The position numbers and the translations under genes are program-made. This document shows, piece after piece, positions 1 through 8,901 of a stretch of DNA of 64,000 nt (within the stretch, counting starts at the first letter, position 1; the number at the start of each line of letters is the position of its first letter). This DNA comes from Streptomyces cyaneochromogenes (GTDB lineage Bacteria; Actinomycetota; Actinomycetes; Streptomycetales; Streptomycetaceae), in NCBI RefSeq assembly GCF_003963535.1, contig NZ_CP034539.1, positions 2,418,001 to 2,482,000 on the forward strand, read 5' to 3'. The notes beneath the pieces are model-generated. The model was not told the DNA's origin. It saw only the letters and a program-made list of their open reading frames with translations, and searched no databases.

Positions 1-990
1 CAGCGACGCGGCCCGCTCCAGTACGTTCCGTACGGCGGCGGCGTCGCCCGTGGCTCCCCTCGGCACCGTCTGCGGCGTGTACCGGCCGCCGACCAGCAGG
101 CAGAAGTCGACGGGTTCCAGGGCGAGTTCGGCCCGTACGGGCTCGTCCTCGGAGCCCAGCACCCACTCCTCGCCCCCGGTGACCGAGAACAGCACCGGGG
201 GCGCGCCGGTCCCCAGGGCCAGGCCGAGGACGCGAACGGCGAGGCGGACCAGCTGCCCCAGGTGCTCCCGCGGGGGCGGCGGGACGGCGAGGCCGAGGGC
301 GCGGCCGATGTCGTCGGTGTGGATCCACGTCTCGAAGGCGCGCACCAGGAAGTGCTCGGCGACGGGCAGCCGCATCCCCATCAACGTCACGGCCCGCGCG
401 GCGAGTTCGGCGTCCCGGGCCTCGGGCGTGCCGAGCAGCTGCTCCGCCTGCGCGGCCCAGTCGGCCACGGTCTCCTCAGGCGTACGGCCGTGCTCGTGGG
501 CGATGACGTCGGCGGTACGGCGGTCCCAGGCGTCCTCCCAGGGCGTCCCCTCCTCGATCCGCGAGGGCGGCACACGTGCGCCGATGCCGAGGCGGGTCGC
601 CAGGTGCTCGTCGGCGGCGAGGAGATGGGCGAGGGTGGCGTGCGCGTCCCAGTCGTGCACGACCGGCGTGGCCCAGCGGTCCGCCAGCTCGGGCAGCAGC
701 GCCTTGAGCCCGGCGACGGCGGCGGCGTAGGGCGCGGCGTGCCCGGCGATGCGGGCAACGGCAGGCCGGGTGCGCAGGGCGAGGGAGAGCACGCCGTCGG
801 CGGACCGCGCGGGAGCCTTCGGCGGCGGCCCGTCCAGCAGTCGTACCGTCCCCCGCAGCCGTGCCGCCTCCGCCGCGCAGCTCTCGCACGCGGCCAGGTG
901 TGCCGCGACCGTCTCCTCCTCGGCCGGGTCGAGGGCGCCGAAGGCCCAGGCGGCCAGCAGGTCACGTACCGCCTCGTGATCGTCGGTCAT
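1..990 (-). CDS. Zinc-finger anti-sigma factor fused to a mycothiol-dependent isomerase (DinB-like) domain, 3' end outside window
   Basis: The frame opens at ATG 990 and stays open to the window edge (330 codons), so the C-terminus is missing. Residues about 25-45 carry an H-x3-C-x2-C pattern (HLAACESC), the zf-HC2 zinc-binding anti-sigma fold. From about residue 95 there is a four-helix MDMPI_N/DinB-like segment (HDWDAHATLAHLLAADEHLA) with the spaced His residues typical of mycothiol-dependent isomerases. It lies 48 bp downstream of an ECF sigma gene on the same strand, so it most likely holds that sigma factor inactive in the cytoplasm. The isomerase-like half may be a sensor rather than an enzyme; that part is inference. 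There is no membrane segment in the visible part. Confidence 0.8.
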   Translation of the reverse strand, partial: MTDDHEAVRDLLAAWAFGALDPAEEETVAAHLAACESCAAEAARLRGTVRLLDGPPPKAPARSADGVLSLALRTRPAVARIAGHAAPYAAAVAGLKALLPELADRWATPVVHDWDAHATLAHLLAADEHLATRLGIGARVPPSRIEEGTPWEDAWDRRTADVIAHEHGRTPEETVADWAAQAEQLLGTPEARDAELAARAVTLMGMRLPVAEHFLVRAFETWIHTDDIGRALGLAVPPPPREHLGQLVRLAVRVLGLALGTGAPPVLFSVTGGEEWVLGSEDEPVRAELALEPVDFCLLVGGRYTPQTVPRGATGDAAAVRNVLERAASL

Positions 991-1038
991 CGCGCACCTC
1001 CTCCCAGTGCCGTTCTCCCGCGAGTACCCCTCTCGCCA

Positions 1039-1656
1039 TCATGCGCCCCTTTCGAGCGCGGGGTCCGGTGGGTCGGCCAAAGTTTCCGCCAAGGAGCGCA
1101 GGGCGGTGCGCAGCCGGGTCTTGGCCGTGCCCTCGGGTATCCCCAGTTCCACGGCGGCCTGCCGGTAGGTGCGGCCGGCGAAGTAGGCGAGGTGCACGAC
1201 CTCCCGTTGCGGCTGCGGGAGTTCGGCGAGGGCGGAGTGCAGCAGGAGGGAGCGCTCCCGGTCGACGACCGTCTCGTCGGGGCCGGGACCGGCGTCGGGG
1301 ATGGCCTGGAGCGCCAGGTCGTCGGCTCCGGCGTCCTTGCGGTGCCGGGCCTCGCTGCGGACCCAGTCCACGGCCCGCCGGTGGGCGAGCACGGACAGCC
1401 AGGTGCGCAGCGAGCCGCGGTGCGGGTCGAAGGCGTACGGCCTGCTCCACAGCTGGGCGAAGACCTCCTGCGCCACGTCCTCGGCGGCGCCCGGCGAGCG
1501 GGTCACCCGCACGGCGACCCCCCGCACCAGCCCGCCGTACGCCGCGTACACCTCGGCCAGCGCGGACTCGTCGCCGTACACCAACCGCCGGTGCACTTCC
1601 GCGTCGGCAGGCGACTGGACGGACGTATCGCCCGTGGACTCCACCGGCACCACCAC
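1039..1656 (-). CDS. ECF-family RNA polymerase sigma factor
   Basis: This 205-residue protein has the two-domain ECF layout. Region 2 (about residues 30-100) contains DVAQEVFAQLW and the -10 recognition stretch. Region 4 (about 140-195) contains LPQPQREVVHLAYFAGRTYRQAAVELGIPE and an ATG/GTAKTRL-like helix-turn-helix. Several GTG codons lie close together at the start, so the true start could be a few codons further in. The next gene downstream is a zf-HC2 anti-sigma factor, so the two form a standard sigma/anti-sigma operon. The inducing signal cannot be read from the sequence. Confidence 0.9.
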   Translation of the reverse strand: MVVPVESTGDTSVQSPADAEVHRRLVYGDESALAEVYAAYGGLVRGVAVRVTRSPGAAEDVAQEVFAQLWSRPYAFDPHRGSLRTWLSVLAHRRAVDWVRSEARHRKDAGADDLALQAIPDAGPGPDETVVDRERSLLLHSALAELPQPQREVVHLAYFAGRTYRQAAVELGIPEGTAKTRLRTALRSLAETLADPPDPALERGA

Positions 1657-1701
1657 CCCTGGTGCCCTTCCTAGCGTCCTCGGCGGGCCCGCGCCAGTGG
1701 T

Positions 1702-2754
1702 TCAGGCAGACAGGGCGTCCAGCAGCCGGTCGACGTCCTCGACGGTGTTGTAGAGGTGGAAGGCCGCGCGCAGGTTGCCCGCGCGGTTGGAGACCTCGAT
1801 TCCGGCGGCGCTCAGGGCGGGCTGGCGCTCGCCGAGGCGGGGCACGGAGACGATGGCCGAGCCGGGTGCGGGCACCGGTTCGTGGCCGAGCGGGGCGAGT
1901 CCCGCGCGGAAGCGGTCGGCGAGGGCGAGGTCGTGGGCCCGGATGGTGGCGACCCCGAGTTCCTCGACCAGTTCCAGCGAGGCGCGCAGTCCGGCGTACG
2001 TGAAGAGGGCGGGGCTGATGTCGAAGCGGCGGGCGGAGCGGGCGAGGTCCTCGACGGGGCCGTAGCAGCTGTCCCAGGGGATCTCGCCGGCGACCCAGCC
2101 GGCCAGCAGCGGCGTCAGCCCGCCGAAGTCCTCGGGGACGACGCAGAACGCGACCCCGTGCGGGCCCAGGAGCCACTTGAAGCCGACGGCGGCGAGGAAG
2201 TCGTACCGGTCGGCCTCCAGCGGCTGCCATCCGGCCGCCTGGGAGGCGTCGACGTAGGTGCGTGCCCCATGCTCGAGGGCGGCGGCGCGCACCGCGGGCA
2301 GGTCGGCGACCCGGCCGTCGGCGGACTGCGCGGCGCTGACCGCGACCAGGGCGGTGTCCGGGCGGACCGACTCGGCGAGGCGTTCCAGCGGGACGGCGCG
2401 CACCTTGAGGTCGCCGCGCGCGTGGAAGGGGTTCACGAGGGAGGAGAAGTCACCCTCGGCGGTGAGGACTTCGGCTCCGGCGGGCAGCGAGGCGGCGATC
2501 AGCCCGCCGTACTCGGCGACCGACGCCCCGGTCGCGACCCGCTCGACGGGCACGCCGGCCAGCCGGGCGAAGGAGGCGCGCACGACCTCCACGTCCTCGT
2601 AGAGAGGGCCGAGCGGCGTGCCCTCGGCCCGCATCCGCACGGCCCGGTGCAGGGCGGTGACGGTGCGGGCCGGGAGCAGCCCGCTGCTCGCGGTGTTGAG
2701 ATAGACGTTCTTCGGGGCGAACTCGGCGCGGACGAGGCTCTCGAAGGTCTCCAT
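1702..2754 (-). CDS. Class V aminotransferase-fold PLP enzyme
   Basis: This fold-type I PLP protein of about 350 residues has a conserved N-terminus (VYLNTASSGLLP) and the Schiff-base lysine in AVGFKWLLGPHGVAF. It resembles the cysteine-desulfurase/kynureninase-like branch of class V aminotransferases, but no residue identifies the substrate. I chose ATG 2754, which has GGAG just upstream, over ATG 2790, which has none and would add 12 atypical residues. It stands alone between the sigma operon and a DsbA-like gene on the same strand. Confidence 0.85.
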   Translation of the reverse strand: METFESLVRAEFAPKNVYLNTASSGLLPARTVTALHRAVRMRAEGTPLGPLYEDVEVVRASFARLAGVPVERVATGASVAEYGGLIAASLPAGAEVLTAEGDFSSLVNPFHARGDLKVRAVPLERLAESVRPDTALVAVSAAQSADGRVADLPAVRAAALEHGARTYVDASQAAGWQPLEADRYDFLAAVGFKWLLGPHGVAFCVVPEDFGGLTPLLAGWVAGEIPWDSCYGPVEDLARSARRFDISPALFTYAGLRASLELVEELGVATIRAHDLALADRFRAGLAPLGHEPVPAPGSAIVSVPRLGERQPALSAAGIEVSNRAGNLRAAFHLYNTVEDVDRLLDALSA

Positions 2755-2853
2755 GGCTCCACTGTGGGCCCTGAACACCTGTCGGTCCATTGCGATTCTT
2801 TACGTGGTTTCGCTAAGGAACGCTTATAGATCCGCACCGACCTGCGGGTTCGC

Positions 2854-3570
2854 TCAGTGCTGCGGCACCGCGCACCCGTCGGGACCGCACGCCTGCGCGT
2901 CGCCCTGGTCGACGAGCTGCAGCGGCGACCGCGCGCCCCACGCCTGCGTCAGCGCCTGCTCGAACACCTCGGCGGGCTGGGCGCCGGAGACGCCGAACTT
3001 GCGGTCGAGGACGAAGAAGGGCACCCCGTTCGCACCGAGCTCGGCTGCCTCGCGCTCGTCGGCGCGGACGTCGTCGGCGTAGGCGTCCGGGTCGGCGAGG
3101 ACCTTGCGTACGTCGCCCGCGTCCAGCCCGGCCTCCACCGCCAGTTCCACCAGCCGCTCCTCGCCCTCGGCGAAGACGGACCGCTCCTCGGCGAAGTTCG
3201 CCCGGTAGAGGATCTGGATCAGCTCGTCCTGCCTGCCCTGCTCCTTGGCGAGGTGCAGCAGCCGGTGCATGTCGAAGGTGTTGCCGTGGTCGCGGCCCTC
3301 GGTGCGGTACGCGAGCCCCTCGGCGGCGGCCTGCGCGCCGAGGTTCTCCTCGCCGGCCTGGGCCTGTGCCGCGCTCATGCCGTACTTCTTGGTGAGCATG
3401 GTGATCACGGGCTGGATGTCGCCCTTGGCGCGCCCGGGGTCCAGCTCGAAGGAGCGGTGCACCACCTCGACCTGCTCGCGGTGCGGGAAGGCTTCGAGCG
3501 CCTTCTCGAAGCGGGCCTTGCCCACGTAGCACCAGGGGCAGGCGATGTCGCTCCAGATCTCGACGCGCAT
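2854..3570 (-). CDS. FrnE-type DsbA family oxidoreductase
   Basis: A thioredoxin-fold protein of 238 residues with an N-terminal CPWC active site (residues about 11-14) and the cis-proline loop NGVPFFVLD near residue 175. The inserted helical domain between them is typical of FrnE/2-hydroxychromene-2-carboxylate isomerase-like DsbA proteins. No signal peptide is present, so it probably works in the cytoplasm on disulfides. The C-terminal tail has an extra CGPDGC pair, which could be a second redox or metal site. Frenolicin FrnE is the family namesake; nothing here links this copy to antibiotic synthesis. Confidence 0.88.
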   Translation of the reverse strand: MRVEIWSDIACPWCYVGKARFEKALEAFPHREQVEVVHRSFELDPGRAKGDIQPVITMLTKKYGMSAAQAQAGEENLGAQAAAEGLAYRTEGRDHGNTFDMHRLLHLAKEQGRQDELIQILYRANFAEERSVFAEGEERLVELAVEAGLDAGDVRKVLADPDAYADDVRADEREAAELGANGVPFFVLDRKFGVSGAQPAEVFEQALTQAWGARSPLQLVDQGDAQACGPDGCAVPQH

Positions 3571-3671
3571 GTCTGTGGCTCTCCAGCTCGTAACGGGAAA
3601 CGGAGACTCCCTCCGCCGACTGGATGAACGTTCAAGCAGCGAGGTTCATTCCCCTGTCTCCCGCCGCGGGC

Positions 3672-4175
3672 TCATGTCCCGGTCACGGAGAAACGCAGGT
3701 TCAGGTGGTGGTCGTCCTCGGCGGGTGGGTTCTCCGGGTCCGGGACCCAGCCCTGGCGGGCGTAGAAGGCCTGGGCGCGCCGGTTGTCGACGTGCACGTC
3801 GAGGACGGCCGTCCGCCTGCCGTCGGCCTCCCACTCCTCGACGCAGGCCGCGTGCAGGGCGCTGCCCACGCCCGAGCGCCAGCGGTCGGGGTCCACATGG
3901 AACTGGAACAGCTTGACCGTGTCCGCCGGTGCGCCCTCCGGGGTGCGGAAGGAGGCCAGGCCGATGATGCGGCCCTCCTCGACGACGCACAGCACATGCC
4001 CGTCCGGCCGCTCGACGGCACTCCGCCAGACGGCGACCCAGTCCGTGCCGTCCTGCGGAATCCCGTCGGGGTAGTACGTCGCCCGGGCCCGCGCGTGCAG
4101 CGCGACGATGTCCTCGACCTCGGCGGACAGAACGGTGCGAATCACTCGGCCTGCGGTCAATCGGTCACTGATCAT
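3672..4175 (-). CDS. GNAT family N-acetyltransferase
   Basis: A 167-residue GNAT protein. The acetyl-CoA binding motif A is seen as FQFHVDPDRWRSGVGSALHAA, with the later FYARQGWVPD segment typical of motif B. The ATG at 4175 overlaps the stop of the upstream regulator gene by four bases (ATGA), so the two are translationally coupled. The substrate is unknown; coupling to a GlxA-type regulator next to an exporter hints at modification of a small molecule or toxin. Confidence 0.87.
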   Translation of the reverse strand: MISDRLTAGRVIRTVLSAEVEDIVALHARARATYYPDGIPQDGTDWVAVWRSAVERPDGHVLCVVEEGRIIGLASFRTPEGAPADTVKLFQFHVDPDRWRSGVGSALHAACVEEWEADGRRTAVLDVHVDNRRAQAFYARQGWVPDPENPPAEDDHHLNLRFSVTGT

Positions 4176-5167
4176 GCAACGGAGGACGTGACCTCGGCCG
4201 CCCCGGTTCCGAGCCGGGTGAACTGCGCCCGGTAGGCGCTCGGCGTCAGCCCCGTACGGCGGACCAGATGCCCCCGCAGCGAGTCGGCCGTGCCCAGGCC
4301 GCAGGCGCGGGCCACCTGGTCCATGGGCAGAGCGGTCGTCTCCAGCAGTTCCTTGGCGCGTTCGATGCGCTGATGGAGCAGCCACTGCAGCGGGCTCACC
4401 CCGCTTTCGGCGTGGAAGCGGCGGGTCAGGGTGCGCACGCTGACGCCGGCGTGGCGGGCCAGGTCGGTGAGGGTGAGCGGCTTGTCCAGGTTGCGCATGG
4501 CCCAGCCGCGGGTGTCGGCGCAGGCGATGCCGCGCTCGGGCGGCAGCGGGGTCTGGGTGAACTGGGTCTGCCCGCCGGGCCGTACGGGCGCGACGAGGGC
4601 ACCTCGGGCGACCTCGTTGGCGACGGCGGCGCCGTAGTCGGTGCGGATGACGTGCAGGCACAGGTCGATGCCGGCGGCATAGCCGGACGCGGTCAGATAC
4701 GGGCCGTCCTGCACGTACAGCACGTCCCCGCACAGGTCGATCTGCGGGTACCGCCTGCGCAGTTCCGCGGCGTGCGCCCAGTAGGTGGTGGCCTTGCGGC
4801 CCTGGAGCAGGCCCGCCTCGGCCAGTTGGAACGCGCCGGTGCACAGTGAGGCGATGCGCTTGCCGGCGTCGGCCGCTTCCTTCACGGCGGCCACGATCCG
4901 CGCCTCCGGCTCGTACGGCGCCCCGGTGCCCGCCACGATCACCGTGTCGGCGTCCCGCACGGCGTCGAGCCCGTGCCGTACGTACAGGTCGAGGCCTCCG
5001 GAGGTGGGCACGGGCCCCGGCTCGGCCGCGCACACGACCACCTCGTACCCCGGCCGCCCGTCGCTGACGACCTTGCCGAAGAGCATCTCCGGGATGGCGA
5101 GGTTGAACATCGACACGGGCGAGGGCGCGATGACGGCGATGCGGTGCGGCGCGATCGGCTGGGGCAT
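4172..5167 (-). CDS. GlxA-type AraC family regulator (DJ-1/PfpI domain plus AraC HTH)
   Basis: The N-terminal half is a DJ-1/PfpI-like domain with the nucleophile-elbow region IASLCTGAFQLAEAG. The C-terminal about 100 residues form the double helix-turn-helix of AraC proteins (LTLTDLARHAGVSVRTLTRR and MDQVARACGLGTADSLRGHL). ATG 5167 is chosen because GGAGG sits 8 bases upstream; an in-frame ATG at 5188 lacks this. It is divergent from a DHA2 exporter 70 bp away and coupled to a GNAT gene, so it probably controls both. Confidence 0.9.
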   Translation of the reverse strand: MPQPIAPHRIAVIAPSPVSMFNLAIPEMLFGKVVSDGRPGYEVVVCAAEPGPVPTSGGLDLYVRHGLDAVRDADTVIVAGTGAPYEPEARIVAAVKEAADAGKRIASLCTGAFQLAEAGLLQGRKATTYWAHAAELRRRYPQIDLCGDVLYVQDGPYLTASGYAAGIDLCLHVIRTDYGAAVANEVARGALVAPVRPGGQTQFTQTPLPPERGIACADTRGWAMRNLDKPLTLTDLARHAGVSVRTLTRRFHAESGVSPLQWLLHQRIERAKELLETTALPMDQVARACGLGTADSLRGHLVRRTGLTPSAYRAQFTRLGTGAAEVTSSVA

Positions 5168-5237
5168 GGCCAGAACCTCCGGGTGCATGGCATTCCGGCC
5201 ACTACTGTACGGCGTCGGAGATCCGCAGCATGGAGTC

Positions 5238-6626
5238 ATGTCAACGAACCCGACCCTCCAGGCGGACGAACTCGCCGACCCCGAGCGCGAGTTGGGGCTC
5301 AAGAGGCCCTCCCCCGCGCTCACCCTGACCGCCGCCCTCCTCGGATTCGCGCTGATCTGCCTCGACGCCTCCGTGGTGAACGTGGCGCTGCCCGCGATCG
5401 GCTCCTCCCTGGACAGCGGCATGTCCGGCCTGCAGTGGGTGGTGGACGCCTACACGCTCGCCTTCGCCTCACTGATGCTGTCCACCGGGGCGTTCGCGGA
5501 CCGGGCGGGCGCGAGCCGCGCCTACGCGCTCGGCACCGTCGTGTTCACGCTCGCCTCGGTGGCCTGCGGTCTGGCACCGAACCTGCCGACGCTGATCGGT
5601 GCCCGGGTGCTGCAGGGCGTGGCGGCGGCCGCCGTGCTGCCGGCGTCCCTCGCCCTGGTGCGCCAGGCGTACACCGATCCGGTCCGGCGGGCCCGCGCGG
5701 TGGCCCTGTGGGCGGCGGGCGGCTCGGCCGCGGTGGCGCTCGGTCCGGTGGCGGGCGGCGCGCTGACCACGGCCTGGGACTGGCGGGGGATCTTCTTCGT
5801 CAACGTGCCCATAGGCCTGGCGATCCTGGCCCTGCTGACCCGGGCACCGCGCTCGCAGCGCCGTCCGGCGCCCCTGGATGTGCCGGGCCAGGTGACCGCG
5901 GTGGTGGCGCTCACGGCCCTGGCGTTCGCGGTGATCGAAGGCGGGACGGCGGGCTGGGCGGCGCTGGCGGTGGCCGTCGTCGCGGCCGTGGCGTTCCTGC
6001 GGATCGAGGCGCGCGGGCCGCATCCGGTCGTCCCCCTCGACCTGTTCCGCAACCGGACGGTGACCGCCACGGTCGCGGCCGGAGCGGCGGTCAGCGTCGC
6101 CTTCTACAGCCTCGTGTTCGTCTTCTCGCTCTTCTTCCAGCAGGTGCAGGGCCGTTCGGCACTGCATGCCGGGCTGCTCTTCCTGCCGATGACCGGGCTG
6201 ATCGCGGCGACGAACGTCGTGGCGGGCAAGCTCGCCGGCCGGTACGGCCCCCGGCTGCCCATGCTGCTGGGACAGGCCCTGGCGGTCGTGGGCCTGCTCC
6301 TGCTGCTCTACGTCGACGCCGGCACGCCCTCGTCCCTGGTGGCCGTGCTCCTCGTCCCCATGGCCCTGGGCTGCGCGCTGACGGTGCCGCCGCTCACCGC
6401 GGCCATGATGGACGCCGTGCCCGCCGAACGCGCGGGCCTGGCGGCCGGTGTGCTCAACGCGGCCCGCCAGGTGGCCGGCGGTCTGGGCATCGCCGCCTTC
6501 GGGGCGCTGGTCTCCGACGGGTTCGTCGGGGGGATGCGGCTGAGCCTGGTCATCAGCGCGGCCCTGCTCACGGTGACGTTCGCGCTCAGCTTCCGTCTCG
6601 CAGGTCCTTCGGCCAGTGCGGCCTGA
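5238..6626 (+). CDS. DHA2-family MFS drug/metabolite exporter
   Basis: A 462-residue integral membrane protein with about 14 hydrophobic segments, the number typical of EmrB/QacA-type drug:H+ antiporters. Family motifs include LDASVVNVALPAIG in TM1 and the motif-A-like loop FADRAGASRAY, with GPVAGGALT in the motif-C position. ATG 5238 has GGAG four bases upstream. It is divergent from a GlxA-type regulator, so regulated efflux is the natural reading. Its last 41 bases overlap the 3' end of the convergent DUF1349 gene. Confidence 0.9.
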   Translation: MSTNPTLQADELADPERELGLKRPSPALTLTAALLGFALICLDASVVNVALPAIGSSLDSGMSGLQWVVDAYTLAFASLMLSTGAFADRAGASRAYALGTVVFTLASVACGLAPNLPTLIGARVLQGVAAAAVLPASLALVRQAYTDPVRRARAVALWAAGGSAAVALGPVAGGALTTAWDWRGIFFVNVPIGLAILALLTRAPRSQRRPAPLDVPGQVTAVVALTALAFAVIEGGTAGWAALAVAVVAAVAFLRIEARGPHPVVPLDLFRNRTVTATVAAGAAVSVAFYSLVFVFSLFFQQVQGRSALHAGLLFLPMTGLIAATNVVAGKLAGRYGPRLPMLLGQALAVVGLLLLLYVDAGTPSSLVAVLLVPMALGCALTVPPLTAAMMDAVPAERAGLAAGVLNAARQVAGGLGIAAFGALVSDGFVGGMRLSLVISAALLTVTFALSFRLAGPSASAA

Positions 6627-7194
6627 ACTCCAGGTGGTCGTAGGTCACGACGCACCCCTCCCCCATGGGCGACTGCGTCATGAAGCCGACCAGGGCGGCG
6701 TCCGCCTCCTTCTCCTCCCCCAGCGTGAACAGCCGGACGAAGGTCCAGCGCTCACCGTCCCGGGAGGCGTGGAAGGCGAAGGCCCGCCCGGTCCGGCTCA
6801 CCCGCAGCCAGACCGAACTGCCCTCCACGGTGAAGGAGTTGGCGTCGTCGGAGTGCCCCCGCGTGACCACCGTGCACACGGTCGGCACGTCCGGCGAGTA
6901 CTCCAGGCACAGCTTGGCCCAGGCCCGCTCCCCGACATGGACGTAGAGCACCCCGGCGTCGAAGGCCGCGGCGAAGCCGACGGTGACCCGGGCGATCAGC
7001 TGGAAGTCGCCCTCGGGAGACCCGAGCAGCCGCGGCGCGTCGGAGGCGGGGTCGAGACCCTCGTCGGTGGGCGGCACGAAACGGTCCTGACGGGGGCCGG
7101 CCCATCCGGAGAGGATGCCGTCCTCGTAGGACCAGTGGCCGTCGGGGCCGTAGGTGCGGAGGGGAAAGGGCAGTTCAGGAAGTTCCACGTCCAT
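6586..7194 (-). CDS. DUF1349 family concanavalin-like protein
   Basis: A 202-residue soluble protein with the all-beta DUF1349 pattern: DFQLIARVTVGFAAAFDAGVLY in the middle and WLRVSRTGRAFAFHASRDGE further on. Family members have a jelly-roll lectin-like fold and were once called enolase regulators, but have no settled function. There is no signal peptide. Its 3' end lies inside the end of the convergent exporter gene (41-base overlap), so neither gene has room for a separate terminator there. Confidence 0.85.
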   Translation of the reverse strand: MDVELPELPFPLRTYGPDGHWSYEDGILSGWAGPRQDRFVPPTDEGLDPASDAPRLLGSPEGDFQLIARVTVGFAAAFDAGVLYVHVGERAWAKLCLEYSPDVPTVCTVVTRGHSDDANSFTVEGSSVWLRVSRTGRAFAFHASRDGERWTFVRLFTLGEEKEADAALVGFMTQSPMGEGCVVTYDHLEFRPHWPKDLRDGS

Positions 7195-7240
7195 CCCCTG
7201 AGTCTTACAGTTTCCCCTCCGCCATGTGGTCCTAAATCGT

Positions 7241-8770
7241 TCAGCGTTCGAGGAGACCGTTGAAGCGACGCGGCAGCCCCAGCGGGTTGTCGTCCCGCAG
7301 CTCGGGCGGCAGCAGGGCCTCGGGGGCGCCCTGATAGGCGACCGGCCTCATCCAGCGTTCGATCGCCGTCCCGCCCACCGACGTCGACGTCGAGGTCGTC
7401 GCCGGGTACGGCCCACCGTGGTGCTGGGCCGGCGCCACGGCGACACCCGTGGGCCACCCGTTCACCAGCACACGACCGGCCAGCGGCGTCAGCTCGGCGA
7501 GGATCTCCGCGCCCCGGCCCTCACCGGCCGCCTCCTCGGCCGACAGATGAACCGTCGCAGTGAGGTTGCCGGGCAGCCGGGACAGCACGGCCTGCGCCTG
7601 CGCGTCGTCGTCGTAGCGGGCCACCACCGTCACCGGGCCGAAGCACTCCTCCAGCAGCAGGTCGTACGCCCCCTCGCTGGTCAGCTTCTCCGCGGCCACC
7701 GTGAGGAAGCCCGCGCTCACGGTGTGCTCGCCGCCCGCACCCGGGGTCACCGGCGAGTCCACGTCGGGGAGTTCGGCACGCTCGGCGACACCGGCGACGA
7801 AGTTGTCCCGCATGCGGTGGTCCAGGAGAACGCCCGCGTCGGTGTCGCTGACGGCGTCCGTGAGCGACTTGATCAGCCGGTCACCGGCCGCACCGCTCGG
7901 CGCGAGCACGAGCCCGGGCTTCACACAGAACTGCCCGACGCCCAGCGTCATCGAACCGGCCAGGCCGCTGCCGATGGCCTCCGCGCGCTCGGCGGCCGCG
8001 GCCTCGGTGATCACGACGGGGTTCAGCGAGCCCAGCTCGCCGTGGAAGGGGATCGGCACCGGCCGCGCGGCGGCCGCGTCGAAGAGGGCCCGGCCGCCCC
8101 GGACCGAACCGGTGAAGCCCGCGGCGGCGACCAGCGGGTGCTTGATCAGCTCGACGCCGGCCTCGAAGCCGTGCACGAGCCCCACGACGCCCGCGGGGAT
8201 GCCGTGCTCGGCGGCGGCCGTCCGCAGCACCTTGGCGACCAGCTCGGACAGCGCCGGGTGGTCGGGGTGGGCCTTGACGACGACGGGGCAGCCCGCGCCG
8301 AGCGCGCTCGCGGTGTCGCCGCCGGCGACGGAGAAGGCGAAGGGGAAGTTGGACGCCGAGTAGACGGCGACGACGCCGAGCGGCACCTTGTAGCGGCGCA
8401 GGTCCGGGATCGGCGGGGTGGCGGTGTCGTCGGGGTGGTTGATGACGACGTCCAGGAAGGCGCCCTCGTCGACGATGTCCGCGAACGCCCTCAGCTGGAA
8501 GCAGGTGCGGGCGAGTTCACCGGTGAGGCGGACCGGGCCGAGCGCGGTCTCGGCGTCGGCGGCCTCGACGAGCTGGTCCTTGGCGGCCTGGAGCCGGTCG
8601 GCGGCGGTGCGCAGGAAGGCCGAGCGGACCGTGCGGTCGGCGAGCGAACCGCGCGCCTCGTGCGCGGCGCGGACGGCGGCGTCCACCTCCTGGGCTGTGG
8701 CCTCCACCGCAACCTGTTCACGCTGCTTCCCGGTACGGGGGTCGACACTCCAGACTGGTGCTGCTGCCAC
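7241..8770 (-). CDS. 2-oxoglutarate semialdehyde (2,5-dioxovalerate) dehydrogenase
   Basis: An aldehyde dehydrogenase of about 509 residues that oxidises 2-oxoglutarate semialdehyde to 2-oxoglutarate with NAD(P)+. The general-base Glu lies in FHGELGSLNP and the catalytic Cys in GQFCVKPG, a signature of the KGSA dehydrogenase branch rather than general ALDHs. GTG 8770 is preferred because GGAGGG lies upstream; GTG 8785 has no ribosome site. It is divergent from an IclR regulator with a palindromic operator between them. It would complete the uronate (kdgD, about 42 kb) and aldonate (33-36 kb) oxidative routes encoded elsewhere in the window. Confidence 0.85.
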   Translation of the reverse strand: MAAAPVWSVDPRTGKQREQVAVEATAQEVDAAVRAAHEARGSLADRTVRSAFLRTAADRLQAAKDQLVEAADAETALGPVRLTGELARTCFQLRAFADIVDEGAFLDVVINHPDDTATPPIPDLRRYKVPLGVVAVYSASNFPFAFSVAGGDTASALGAGCPVVVKAHPDHPALSELVAKVLRTAAAEHGIPAGVVGLVHGFEAGVELIKHPLVAAAGFTGSVRGGRALFDAAAARPVPIPFHGELGSLNPVVITEAAAAERAEAIGSGLAGSMTLGVGQFCVKPGLVLAPSGAAGDRLIKSLTDAVSDTDAGVLLDHRMRDNFVAGVAERAELPDVDSPVTPGAGGEHTVSAGFLTVAAEKLTSEGAYDLLLEECFGPVTVVARYDDDAQAQAVLSRLPGNLTATVHLSAEEAAGEGRGAEILAELTPLAGRVLVNGWPTGVAVAPAQHHGGPYPATTSTSTSVGGTAIERWMRPVAYQGAPEALLPPELRDDNPLGLPRRFNGLLER

Positions 8771-8821
8771 CGCGGGTCCCTCCACATGTATTGCCGCAGT
8801 ACGGGGTCATCCACCAGGGTC

Positions 8822-8837
8822 GTTCGATATACTGAAC
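8822..8837. promoter_or_regulatory. Palindromic IclR-type operator between the dehydrogenase and its regulator
   Basis: The sequence GTTCGATATACTGAAC is a palindrome of the form GTTC-N2-TATA-N2-GAAC. It lies in the divergent intergenic region, 52 bases from the dehydrogenase start and 65 from the IclR start, where an IclR dimer would control both promoters. The match to an IclR-type site is by form and position, not by experiment. Confidence 0.6.
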
Positions 8838-8901
8838 GCTGTCTCTGATGATGAATATGCTGTCGGAGACTATTTCCGGTCGGACGAAGGGGTCAAGGGC
8901 G

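Noticed and set aside
2854..3570. Part of an antibiotic cluster because of FrnE similarity
   Set aside because: No polyketide or peptide synthase genes occur in the window; FrnE-type DsbA proteins are widespread housekeeping proteins.
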